NCBI RefSeq assembly: GCF_014196915.1
Contig: NZ_JACIEP010000021.1
Span: forward strand, 1 to 61,182
Source: Dysgonomonas hofstadii
GTDB taxonomy: Bacteria > Bacteroidota > Bacteroidia > Bacteroidales > Dysgonomonadaceae
Reading direction: 5' to 3'
DNA length: 61,182 bases
Part shown: in pieces, positions 17,639 through 26,179 of the stretch
Numbering within the stretch: position 1 is the first letter of the stretch
Layout of the letters: every line of letters begins with the position of its first letter
Program-made: the position numbers and the translations under genes
The notes under the pieces: model-generated
Told to the model about the DNA's origin: nothing
What the model saw: the letters and a program-made list of their open reading frames with translations, nothing else
Databases searched by the model: none

Positions 17639-19462
17639 TTATTTATAATGCCCGTCGAAGACTATTTCTTTATTGAAAGGATCGAGCGATGAATCCAATA
17701 TCTTAGCCAGTTCGCGTTTTGTTATTGGTTTATTTGAATATATTTTCTCCCCGGTCTTTTCTTGTCCTGCAATCCGGTTGATATACTTAACGGCAGTTTC
17801 TTCCGTAAGCAATTTATTATCATTTACAATTTCTGACTCAGGATTAAAGGAATTCAGGCCTTTAGTGAATTCGGTAACCGTAATGGTCGTATCAGGATAA
17901 AACCATGTGCGGTTGGCCCATCCCCATGGCTCACCTATAGTATTGAGTATACCCGTAGCACTGATCTTCTGTATTACTTCAAAGTCCGGATCGGAAGGCT
18001 GAATGTCGAATAGCGGCATGATGTATGCTTTTTCTTTTAAGAGGGCAGACTGAACATCCCTGATTAGCACTTCCCGCGGCTGTTTATCTTCTATTACAGA
18101 TAGTGCTGCTAAAATGCCGGCAGCCTGTCCGGTAAGTAAAACAACAGGTTGCAGGCGGGTAGAGCCATTGATCAGATTGGATACGGAAATAGCCTTATCC
18201 GATACGATCAGTCCGTCTACCGATTCAGGAATAAGTGACCCCAACGGAATATTAAAAGACGGAACCGGATCGAACCCAATTTTAGGAGCATCAGGATTTT
18301 TTGCATGATGATGATCGACCGGATAATCACCTACCGATATACCTGTCCTATATAACAGTTCTTTCTGATTGTATGGGTTTTCAACATGATTGAATGTAAG
18401 ATAAGAAAGTCCTTTCAGTCTTCGTCCTTCCCTGTGGTATGGTTTATATGCCAGTTTATCCGGTGTGTCAAATTCATCGTCAGCTAATCCGATATGTTTA
18501 AAACCTAGCTCATGTTGTATAAAATATATAAAGCAGAGCGTATGATCTTTTGCCTTTTGTAGCTCCTTTTCCCTTTCTTCGCGCGGAAGTTCTATAACAT
18601 TCAGATAAATATCGTTGCCAAATTTGGGCCAATTGATCATGTACTTATTATTAGGCATTTTACCATATTCCAGCATTTGCTGGCAGTCGATCTTTACAGA
18701 GTCGACAGTTTCTTTACAGCAGCCCTGGAAAACTTCAGGATTATAGCCTTCTGGTTGTGGAATTGTTTTATCGGCTCTTTCACCATAATCTTTCAGTATA
18801 GCAACCCATGTAAGGTCTTGTACTATATCGTTTGCATTTTCGGGAGCGCCTTTTTCCCCGGTTTCGTTTTTCGAATCCATTCCTAACCTGTAACCGGCTC
18901 CTGCTGTCTTCAGGCTTTCACCGATATCTGTGGCGTCTATTGTAATCTTTGCATGTACAATTAGTTTTTGATTCTTATCATTGCTGAAAACAGCTCCTTT
19001 TACATTGTTCCCATCTTTCAGTATGTTCTCGAAAAAATAGCCATGCATGACTTCTAAGTCTTTTTCAGCCGCAGCCATCGATTTAAAGATACTGTCTCCT
19101 ATATGAGGTTCGAAAAGGGTACTGCTAACCCAACCTGTTCTTACCTTATCGGCACCGCCGTAATGGTTACGAAGCTTTTCCCTGAATTCGTTCCATATGC
19201 CTGAATGCAGATTGTGGTTTCCGTCGCAAGCTCCTACGCCTTGTGCTGTAAACATTCCTCCCAGCCATGGAGTTTCTTCTACAATGAGTGTTTTCACTCC
19301 TTTCCGGGCTGCCGATATTCCGGCGGATGTACCGCTTGTAGTCCCTCCTATAACGAGTATGTCTGTCGTAATTTCTTTTTTAGATTGAGTATTTTTACAT
19401 GATATTACAGATATGGAAAATACCAGAATAAAAATGTATGAAAGCAATACGGCCTTATTCAT
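17639..19462 (-). CDS. FAD-dependent oxidoreductase lipoprotein with SLH-like C-terminus
   Basis: This 607-residue protein of the FAD_oxidored family has been labelled a xanthan lyase-type protein in older annotations, although the fold is a flavoprotein. A lipoprotein signal ends at VISC (Cys22). The FAD-binding start is DILVIGGTTSGTSAG (about residues 34-48), followed by the GG doublet region ETPWLGGMFT. DGLIVSDKAISVSNLINGSTRLQP and GQAAGILAALSV mark the second FAD-binding part. The last ~100 residues (WFYPDTTITVTEFTKGL, ITKRELAKILDSS) look like S-layer-homology repeats. It is the first gene of the operon, 256 bp from the ROK gene, behind a candidate promoter/operator. The substrate is presumably a sugar or glycoside. 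Confidence 0.82.
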   Translation of the reverse strand: MNKAVLLSYIFILVFSISVISCKNTQSKKEITTDILVIGGTTSGTSAGISAARKGVKTLIVEETPWLGGMFTAQGVGACDGNHNLHSGIWNEFREKLRNHYGGADKVRTGWVSSTLFEPHIGDSIFKSMAAAEKDLEVMHGYFFENILKDGNNVKGAVFSNDKNQKLIVHAKITIDATDIGESLKTAGAGYRLGMDSKNETGEKGAPENANDIVQDLTWVAILKDYGERADKTIPQPEGYNPEVFQGCCKETVDSVKIDCQQMLEYGKMPNNKYMINWPKFGNDIYLNVIELPREEREKELQKAKDHTLCFIYFIQHELGFKHIGLADDEFDTPDKLAYKPYHREGRRLKGLSYLTFNHVENPYNQKELLYRTGISVGDYPVDHHHAKNPDAPKIGFDPVPSFNIPLGSLIPESVDGLIVSDKAISVSNLINGSTRLQPVVLLTGQAAGILAALSVIEDKQPREVLIRDVQSALLKEKAYIMPLFDIQPSDPDFEVIQKISATGILNTIGEPWGWANRTWFYPDTTITVTEFTKGLNSFNPESEIVNDNKLLTEETAVKYINRIAGQEKTGEKIYSNKPITKRELAKILDSSLDPFNKEIVFDGHYK

Positions 19463-19622
19463 AGATATAAATTAGGTTTAAGTAAAAACTATTAACTATT
19501 TAGGCAAGATCATTGTAATCTTGCATTGTAAAATACTTAGAATAATAGCTACCAGAACAACAGTACGAAAAGGCTTAGTAGGATAGTAAGGTGTTTAATG
19601 GTATTTATATAAAAGAATATAT

Positions 19623-19685
19623 GCGTTATATATTATTCTAAATATTTTTTATATAACGCAAATATATAAATAATATTTTAATAAA
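19623..19685 (-). promoter_or_regulatory. Promoter and candidate operator of the sugar-oxidation operon
   Basis: On the minus strand TATATTTG (19659-19666 read backwards) matches the TAnnTTTG -7 box, with TTTA 19 bp upstream in the -33 place. The -7 box runs directly into GCGTTATATA (19659-19650). The exact inverse, TATATAACGC on the minus strand, lies at 19632-19623. This inverted repeat over and after the -7 box is a likely repressor site. The same half-site, ATAACGCAA, recurs upstream of PUL 1. Confidence 0.5.
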
Positions 19686-19718
19686 TAAAGATTATTAATA
19701 AAATATTTTAATTACTTT

Positions 19719-20948
19719 TTATGCCAATGGGGACAACATTTTCTCTTTTACAACCCGGCATGCACCGATTACTCCGGCTCTGCGCCCCAGAATAGATTTT
19801 TTTAGAGCTACATCGCGGTTTACAAGTCCGAGAGAATATTTCTTCAGGCTGGATTGTATTGGTAATAAAACGAAATCCCCCAATTGAGAAAAATCTCCGC
19901 CAATAATCAGTAATTCAGGGTTTAATATATTGATAAGACTGGCTAGCGCACGGCCTATTACTTCGCATTGTTTGGTTATAAGTTCTATACATAGGCTATC
20001 TTCTTTTATCAGGACTCCGGATAAAAGTTTGTGATATTGCTGTATGCTGGAAGAGTTATTGTCGATTGATATAGCTGATGTACGTCCGTCAGCTAATGCT
20101 TGCTTGAATTGTTCGACTAAGGCCCATCCCGACGCTTCTGTTTCCAGACATCCTATTTTGCCGCAATGGCATAGTATCTCGTTGTCGAATAGGGGGCTAT
20201 GGCCGAACTCGCCGGAATATCCTGATTTTCCGTAATAGAGTTCTCCTTCGGTTATTATGCCGATACCGATACCCCAACTGTAATTGAGGAAGACAACGTT
20301 CTTTTCTCCTTCTACAACTCCTTGCGCATATTCTCCCAAAGTCATGGCCCGGGTATCATTTTCCAGATATACAGGCATGCCTATCTTTTCAGATAAGATT
20401 TCTACCAATGGCCGGTTTTCAGTAAAGAAATAATTGTAACTGAATCCTTCTTTAGAATTGATACGTCCTGATAAGTTTACACATAAACCTATAATTAGTG
20501 ATTTATCTATCTGGCTATCGGATATAAATGTGTCGATGCAGCCACAAAACTCCATGAGCGATTCGTAGGTGTTTTCTAACACAAATGCTGTATTCAGTTC
20601 AATACTTACAAATTCTTCCTTCAGGTTCTGAATTCCGAAAGAAGTGCTCGACCTGTTGGCTTCAACACCTAGAAAATAAGTCTTGTCCGAAGACATACTG
20701 TATAAGGACGGACGTCGTCCTCCACTATTTGATATCTTACCGGAATCGACAATCAATTCATCTCCCAGCAATTCATTTACGGCTTTTGTTATAGTAGGTA
20801 TACTGGATTGAAGTTCAGTGCTTAACTCTAAAATTGTGGCATCTCCTATAGATAGGAGGCATTTAACTATAGATTGTTTTAATGTGTGCCATTTAATTCC
20901 GCTGAGGCTATTATCGGGGCTGTCTGCCAGAAGATCTTTTAAGGTCAT
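19719..20948 (-). CDS. ROK-family transcriptional repressor (NagC/Mlc/XylR-like)
   Basis: This 409-residue regulator has an N-terminal winged helix-turn-helix (about residues 22-80: TLKQSIVKCLL, IPTITKAVNELL) and a ROK sugar-binding domain (about 90-400). The structural zinc site is visible as His250, Cys260, Cys262 and Cys267 in EFGH...CHCGKIGC, and the END motif has Asp198. The glycine-rich ATP-binding loop of ROK kinases is not conserved (EANRSST), so it is a sugar-sensing regulator, not a kinase. It lies between the sugar-oxidation operon and PUL 1, all on one strand, making it the obvious local regulator of both. Confidence 0.92.
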   Translation of the reverse strand: MTLKDLLADSPDNSLSGIKWHTLKQSIVKCLLSIGDATILELSTELQSSIPTITKAVNELLGDELIVDSGKISNSGGRRPSLYSMSSDKTYFLGVEANRSSTSFGIQNLKEEFVSIELNTAFVLENTYESLMEFCGCIDTFISDSQIDKSLIIGLCVNLSGRINSKEGFSYNYFFTENRPLVEILSEKIGMPVYLENDTRAMTLGEYAQGVVEGEKNVVFLNYSWGIGIGIITEGELYYGKSGYSGEFGHSPLFDNEILCHCGKIGCLETEASGWALVEQFKQALADGRTSAISIDNNSSSIQQYHKLLSGVLIKEDSLCIELITKQCEVIGRALASLINILNPELLIIGGDFSQLGDFVLLPIQSSLKKYSLGLVNRDVALKKSILGRRAGVIGACRVVKEKMLSPLA

Positions 20949-20983
20949 AACTGTTATTTATTAATTCTTTTTAATGGCTATAA

Positions 20984-20991
20984 CAAAGTTA
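20984..20991 (-). promoter_or_regulatory. Possible -7 box of the ROK gene promoter
   Basis: The minus strand reads TAACTTTG, matching TAnnTTTG, 36 bp before the ROK start, with a TTG about 22 bp further upstream. The following TTAT resembles part of the ATAACGCAAA-type half-site, and a further ATTGCGTAAT lies at 21044-21053. Autoregulation is possible. Confidence 0.35.
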
Positions 20992-21060
20992 ATAAAAACA
21001 ATGAAATATGAATCAATAATTAACAATTTCTTGATTTTAGTTTATTGCGTAATAGACCAT

Positions 21061-22536
21061 TTATTCTATTTTACGAGGTATGCCTATATATATGTTGTTA
21101 AAACGGTCGACTACTTCTATCCTTATTTTAGCATTTTTGTCTAAAGGTTCTGCTTTGAACAGGTGTTCGGTAGGACCTGCCCCTATATATTTATAGCGGA
21201 AATTTTGTTTGTTTTTGTCTACGTAATTTACGACACCGGGATCCCATCCTCTGTATTGTTCCATTTCTCCCATCCTTATACCGTTTTCGTACCAGTATAC
21301 TTTCCATTGAGGGTCGTGGTTCCACACATTGGCTATAATGGCATTAGGTCTATGTTTATCGACTCCGGGCAGATAAGAGTCGAACTGGTAATTTTTATTC
21401 TTGCCTACCGATTTGTAAAACCACTTTACATTATCACCGTCGAACTCGTACACAGCATAGCCTAGCGGAGTGCCGTCACTATTATATGGCGCCTGCCAGA
21501 AAATACCACAAAGAGCTGCGTGTACATGTTCAAAAAGATTATCCGCCAACTGGTAATTTTCATTATAATGCTCATGGCCTGAGAGAATAAGTGCTTTATA
21601 TGGCTTTAGCATTTTATATAAAGCATTCCTGTTTTGAAGTACCTTATTCATCTCTTCTTTAGCAAACTCACCCTTCCGGGCTTCTGGCGAATAGGTGGGT
21701 ATATGGAATGAAACTACTACGGTAGAGCCTTCGGGGATAAAGGCAAGGTCTTGTTCGAGCCAGCATAACTGCTCTTCGTATAGATAACCTATCGAAGAAT
21801 ATCCTCTGGCCGTAAAAAATACATCGTCGAGAACAATGTAATGAACTTTTCCTCTGTTGTATGAATAGTAGGTTGGACCAGCGGCTCTTCTGAACGTTTC
21901 TTTCGAATAATGGTTAGAACGCCCGTTCACATCTATGTCGTGATTTCCTACGGCATAGAAAAAAGGAATATTTGTTTCAGCGAACATACTTTTTATAGGT
22001 TCGAAGAATTTCGGCTCCCTGCTTATCTCTGCAATAATATCACCACAGATCACGCCATGAACAGATAGACCTATGTAATCCCGGCTAACCAGCGCTTTCA
22101 TATCGTTTACTGCTTCCTGAAGCATGGGTATTTCTTCATCGAACCCGACCTGCGGATCAGCACAGGCTATCAGTATATGCTTGTTTTCATCAAGACCTGA
22201 TTTTTCCAGTGTAAAATCAAATCTTTGTTTCGGTTTCGATTTATCGCTTATCCGGTGAAAATAATGAGGTGCATTCTCTTGCATAGGAATTACGTATCCG
22301 GAGGGTATAGATATATAGACAAATTCGGCAGTGGGATTGCTTAACAGATTGTATTCACCTTTATGATTAGTGATAACAATATTATAACCGTCAGTTACAG
22401 CTACTCCCTCAATAGCAGTGCCTTTTTTATCGAGGACTTTCCCTGAGAATTCTATATTCCGTAAGTCTACCTGGGCATTTATATTTATTGAGAATATAAA
22501 AATGATCAGTGAATATAATAACTTGTGAGTATGCAT
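21061..22536 (-). CDS. Calcineurin-like metallophosphoesterase with N- and C-terminal Bacteroidota domains (copy 1)
   Basis: This 491-residue periplasmic phosphoesterase has an SPI signal (cleavage near NINAQ, residue 22) and three parts. A carboxypeptidase-regulatory-like beta domain (about 28-110, MetallophosN type) is followed by the catalytic domain (about 118-335) and a C-terminal beta domain (MetallophosC type). Metal-binding motifs are GD at 165-166, GNHD at 197-200, His278 and GHEH at 320-323. The first motif, usually DxH, is DPQ (127-129). It probably cleaves a phosphate mono- or diester on a glycan or lipid. It is the last gene of PUL 1, 6 bp after its tandem paralogue. Substrate is unknown. 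Confidence 0.88.
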   Translation of the reverse strand: MHTHKLLYSLIIFIFSININAQVDLRNIEFSGKVLDKKGTAIEGVAVTDGYNIVITNHKGEYNLLSNPTAEFVYISIPSGYVIPMQENAPHYFHRISDKSKPKQRFDFTLEKSGLDENKHILIACADPQVGFDEEIPMLQEAVNDMKALVSRDYIGLSVHGVICGDIIAEISREPKFFEPIKSMFAETNIPFFYAVGNHDIDVNGRSNHYSKETFRRAAGPTYYSYNRGKVHYIVLDDVFFTARGYSSIGYLYEEQLCWLEQDLAFIPEGSTVVVSFHIPTYSPEARKGEFAKEEMNKVLQNRNALYKMLKPYKALILSGHEHYNENYQLADNLFEHVHAALCGIFWQAPYNSDGTPLGYAVYEFDGDNVKWFYKSVGKNKNYQFDSYLPGVDKHRPNAIIANVWNHDPQWKVYWYENGIRMGEMEQYRGWDPGVVNYVDKNKQNFRYKYIGAGPTEHLFKAEPLDKNAKIRIEVVDRFNNIYIGIPRKIE

Positions 22537-22542
22537 ATCCGG

Positions 22543-24015
22543 TTACTTTTTAAGTTCTTCAATATAAGAGTTTCCAAAACGATCGGTCACTTCCACCTTT
22601 ATTTCAGCATCCTTATTTTTAGGTATAGCAAAGAATATATGATCTGTCTGCTTAACAGAAATCCAGCTGTATTTGAAATTCTTTCCGTTTTCTTTTACAT
22701 AATCCCTGATATTGGGGTCATATCCTGTAAATCGTTCCATTTCTCCCATTTTTATATTGTCTTCATACCAATAGATTTTCCATGACGGATCATAGTTCCA
22801 TACATTGGCTGTAATAGCTTCCGGTTTCTCTTTGCTGGATCCTGCTGGATAGAGATTGAACTGGTGATTTCTGTCTTTCCCAATGGTTTTGAAATACCAT
22901 TTTACATTATCACCGTCGAATTCGTATACACCGTATCCCGAGGCTGTTCCGTCATGGCACCATGGAGCCTGCCAGAATAGCCCGCAAAGGGCAGCATGGT
23001 TATGTTCAAAAATGTTGTCGGCAATTATATAATTTTCGTTTTGATGCTCATGTCCCGAAAATATATGGGCATTGTAAGGTTTTAATATTTTGTACAATGA
23101 TTGCCTGTTTTGCAGGACTTTAGTGGGAGGCTCTTTTGCATACTCGCCATGGCGGGCTTCTACCGAATAGGACGGAATGTGCATCGCAACAACGACTGTA
23201 GAGCCTTCGGCTACGAGTGCCAAATCCTGTTGTAGCCAGTTGAACTGCCTTTCATAAAGATATCCTATGTAGTAAAAACTGTTACCTGCATAAAAGACAT
23301 CATCCAGTACGATATAATGAATTTTTCCCCTGTTGAATGAATAGTATGTAGGTCCGAAGTGGCTTTTATAAAGTTCTTTTGCATAATTGTCAGACCTTAC
23401 ATCCAAATTGATGTCGTGATTGCCGACAGCATAAAAGAAAGGAATATTCATTTGCCTTACTATTTCTTTTATAGGTTCGTAAAAGCGGGGTTCTTTGCCT
23501 GTGTCGTGGATAATATCGCCACATATCATTCCATAAACAGGCTGGTCAGAATAATTGTCCTTTATCAAACCGTTTACATCCAGGGCTGCTTTTTCTACTA
23601 AAGGTAACTCATCGGCGAAATTTACCTGCGGATCGGCCCAGACTATAAATGTATGTTTCGTATCATCGAGGTTCGATTTTTGCAATTCGAAATCTATCTT
23701 CTGTTTTTTATTATTGTTCTTTTCTACTTTTTTGAAAAAGCAAGGTACTTTATTTTCAACAGGTATAATATATCCTGAGGGAATGGTAATATAGATATAT
23801 TCGGCAGTGCTGTTGCTTACCAATTTATATTCGCCTTTTTCGTTTGTCAGAACTATATTATTGCCGTCTGTAACAGGAATTCCCTTTATACCTTTACCTT
23901 TTTCGTATACCTTGCCATTGAATTCTATTGTCTGCAAATTGACTTGTGCATCACTATCTGTTACAGACAGGGCAATTAATATAGTCAATATAAAGAATAT
24001 TTTTCTTGTAAGCAT
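22543..24015 (-). CDS. Calcineurin-like metallophosphoesterase with N- and C-terminal Bacteroidota domains (copy 2)
   Basis: This is a tandem paralogue of the next gene with the same three-part build: ADPQV, CGDIIHD, VGNHD and FSGHEHQNEN are in the same order, and long stretches such as HYIVLDDVF are identical. The frame is open 25 codons further upstream (to 24090), but ATG at 24015 gives a proper signal peptide (MLTRKIFFILTILIALSV, cleavage near DSDAQ), so 490 residues are annotated. It lies 96 bp after the GH97 gene. The pair probably arose by duplication and may differ in phosphoester specificity. Confidence 0.88.
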   Translation of the reverse strand: MLTRKIFFILTILIALSVTDSDAQVNLQTIEFNGKVYEKGKGIKGIPVTDGNNIVLTNEKGEYKLVSNSTAEYIYITIPSGYIIPVENKVPCFFKKVEKNNNKKQKIDFELQKSNLDDTKHTFIVWADPQVNFADELPLVEKAALDVNGLIKDNYSDQPVYGMICGDIIHDTGKEPRFYEPIKEIVRQMNIPFFYAVGNHDINLDVRSDNYAKELYKSHFGPTYYSFNRGKIHYIVLDDVFYAGNSFYYIGYLYERQFNWLQQDLALVAEGSTVVVAMHIPSYSVEARHGEYAKEPPTKVLQNRQSLYKILKPYNAHIFSGHEHQNENYIIADNIFEHNHAALCGLFWQAPWCHDGTASGYGVYEFDGDNVKWYFKTIGKDRNHQFNLYPAGSSKEKPEAITANVWNYDPSWKIYWYEDNIKMGEMERFTGYDPNIRDYVKENGKNFKYSWISVKQTDHIFFAIPKNKDAEIKVEVTDRFGNSYIEELKK

Positions 24016-24111
24016 GTCTTTTTTAGTCTTTTCCGGAAAATGCTTTATGATCTGCCACTTTGTTTGTGCAGACCATAAAGCTAAAATCATAAATGGGAAC
24101 CCTTAAATTAT

Positions 24112-26088
24112 TTATTCCACAGGTGTAAGTATGGCAGCCCATCCTCCACCTTTAGCCATGTTTATATCTAAGGTCTGGCCCTTGGAAACCTCTTTGTTCT
24201 CTATTTTGAAATCGGAACCATATCTGTTGGCATTCACTCCGTCTTGTAATATTTCAGCCTTATATTTTCCTTCACTTATGAAATCAAGATTCACTGTTAG
24301 CTTACGCTGATCCCAATTGGTGAGTGAAGCAATAAACCATTTTTTCCCACTACGGCGTGCAATAGTCAGATATTTTCCGGCTTCTGCCTCTATTGCCCTT
24401 GTTTCATCCCATACAGTGGGGACTTGTGCGATAAAAGAAGTGAAGTCCGGTGTTTTGTAATAATTGGACGGACTGTCGGCAAACATCTGCAACGGACTTT
24501 CAAATGCTATGAACAATGCTCCCTGGTGTGCCCTTGTTCCCTGGCTCATAGGATGAATAAAGTTCATGTGAAAATCGCTTTGCGAAGCATTTAAAGTAGC
24601 TCCCGGAGTATAATCCATTGGACCTGCGACCATGCGGGTGAAAGGCAGTATCAGATCATGATTGGGAGAAATATCATTGGACGACTTATTATGCTCCAAT
24701 CCGTACACGCCCTCATAGGTCATTACATTAGGGTATTTTCGATGCAGGCCTGAAGGTTTGAACGAACCGTGAAAATCAACAAGTAGTTGCCTTTCAAATG
24801 CAGTTTTGCCCACATTTTCATAGAAGTTTACCATATCCTGGTCGTTGCGTTGCATAAAGTCTATTTTCACTCCTTTCACGCCCCATTGTTTATACAGGTC
24901 GAGAATACCTTCTATATCTTCATATAATGGATTCCATAGAGCCCATAGTACCAGACCGACATCTTTGGCTTTGCCATACCTGATTAATTCCTGTACATCT
25001 ACATTCTTGTTCGGCTCACGAATATTCCATGTGCTGGCAGACCAGCCTTCGTCTAAAAGTATATACTCTAATCCGTATTTCGAGGCGAAATCGATAAAAT
25101 ACTTATAGGTTTGAGTGTTTACACCCGCTTCAAAATCCACATCGTAAACATTGAGAGTACTCCACCAGTCCCATGAAATACGTCCGGGTTTTATCCAGCT
25201 TTTGTCTTCTTTTATGCTTGGGGTAGATAGCTGGTATACAAGATTGTTCTCGAGTAACGATCTGTCGTCCGGTTCTATTATGAGCAGTCGCCACGGAAAG
25301 TTTCTTTTGCCATCGGTCTCGGCAATGTAATCAGCGTTTTTAATAATCTTCTCGTTGCGGTCTGAGCCCTCTTTTATTTGTTTTTCTAAAACAACGGGAG
25401 GGAAAACTCCGTTGAGCATCTGATCAGCCGTTCCTGCTAAAAACAGGTTAGGATAGTCGAACAGATCAGCTTCCATTATTACCATTTTTGTTCCAGACTC
25501 TGACGCAAGATAAATTGGTAGATAAGCATACTTCTGATTTGGTATATCCGATATAGGGATGTAATCGAAATCACCTTCACAATGTGTGATAAAGTTGGGG
25601 CTGGTTTCTTTAGGCCAGTAAGCTTTATAGTTACCACCTAGATTAAATTCCACCTTTTCTTTTTCGACATGTATCTTTGAAGCCTTTGAAGTTTCGAAAC
25701 GGTACGCAGTCCCATTATTATAAACCCGGAATGTTACGGCATAGTTATCTTTGAAACTTAATGTCATTTCATTATAATGATCATGTACATACCGGAATTT
25801 AGTAGGTACTACCGCTTCGAAAGTTTCGTTAACAGTTCTCCTGTTTACTTTTTGTGACAATACGTTCACTCCGAAAACAGTATTGCTTTCCTTTACGGTC
25901 ATTGCTATCCGGCTCGGTTTCAATATCGTTTCGCCATTGAATGTTATATGCCATATAAGTTGTTTTCCGTCAGATACAGTCACCTGTATCTTCCCATCGG
26001 GAGAAGTTACAATATAGTCTTTGGCCTGTATAATGTTGGCAAATAAGCAGAAAAGGATAATAGAAGCGATTATTTTATTCATTTTCAA
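24112..26088 (-). CDS. GH97 family glycoside hydrolase, retaining alpha-galactosidase-like
   Basis: This 658-residue periplasmic enzyme has an SPI signal (to about residue 22), a GH97 N-terminal beta-sandwich (to about 290), a TIM barrel (about 300-570: SWDWWSTLNV, ILLDEGWS) and a C-terminal beta domain. Asp410 in GVKIDFM and Glu465 in YGLEHNK are 55 residues apart, the same spacing as the nucleophile and acid/base of the retaining B. thetaiotaomicron enzyme BtGal97a. The glutamates of the inverting SusB type are absent (FHG in place of HHE). This favours alpha-galactosidase over alpha-glucosidase, but other alpha-sugars are possible. It sits between the hydrolase trio and the phosphoesterases. 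Confidence 0.9.
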   Translation of the reverse strand: MKMNKIIASIILFCLFANIIQAKDYIVTSPDGKIQVTVSDGKQLIWHITFNGETILKPSRIAMTVKESNTVFGVNVLSQKVNRRTVNETFEAVVPTKFRYVHDHYNEMTLSFKDNYAVTFRVYNNGTAYRFETSKASKIHVEKEKVEFNLGGNYKAYWPKETSPNFITHCEGDFDYIPISDIPNQKYAYLPIYLASESGTKMVIMEADLFDYPNLFLAGTADQMLNGVFPPVVLEKQIKEGSDRNEKIIKNADYIAETDGKRNFPWRLLIIEPDDRSLLENNLVYQLSTPSIKEDKSWIKPGRISWDWWSTLNVYDVDFEAGVNTQTYKYFIDFASKYGLEYILLDEGWSASTWNIREPNKNVDVQELIRYGKAKDVGLVLWALWNPLYEDIEGILDLYKQWGVKGVKIDFMQRNDQDMVNFYENVGKTAFERQLLVDFHGSFKPSGLHRKYPNVMTYEGVYGLEHNKSSNDISPNHDLILPFTRMVAGPMDYTPGATLNASQSDFHMNFIHPMSQGTRAHQGALFIAFESPLQMFADSPSNYYKTPDFTSFIAQVPTVWDETRAIEAEAGKYLTIARRSGKKWFIASLTNWDQRKLTVNLDFISEGKYKAEILQDGVNANRYGSDFKIENKEVSKGQTLDINMAKGGGWAAILTPVE

Positions 26089-26179
26089 AATTGTTTAAGG
26101 TCATAGACCTATTGGTTATTTGGGCTAGTAAAATAATGGCAAGAAGTTCTGATTCGAAAAACTGATCATTAAATCATAT

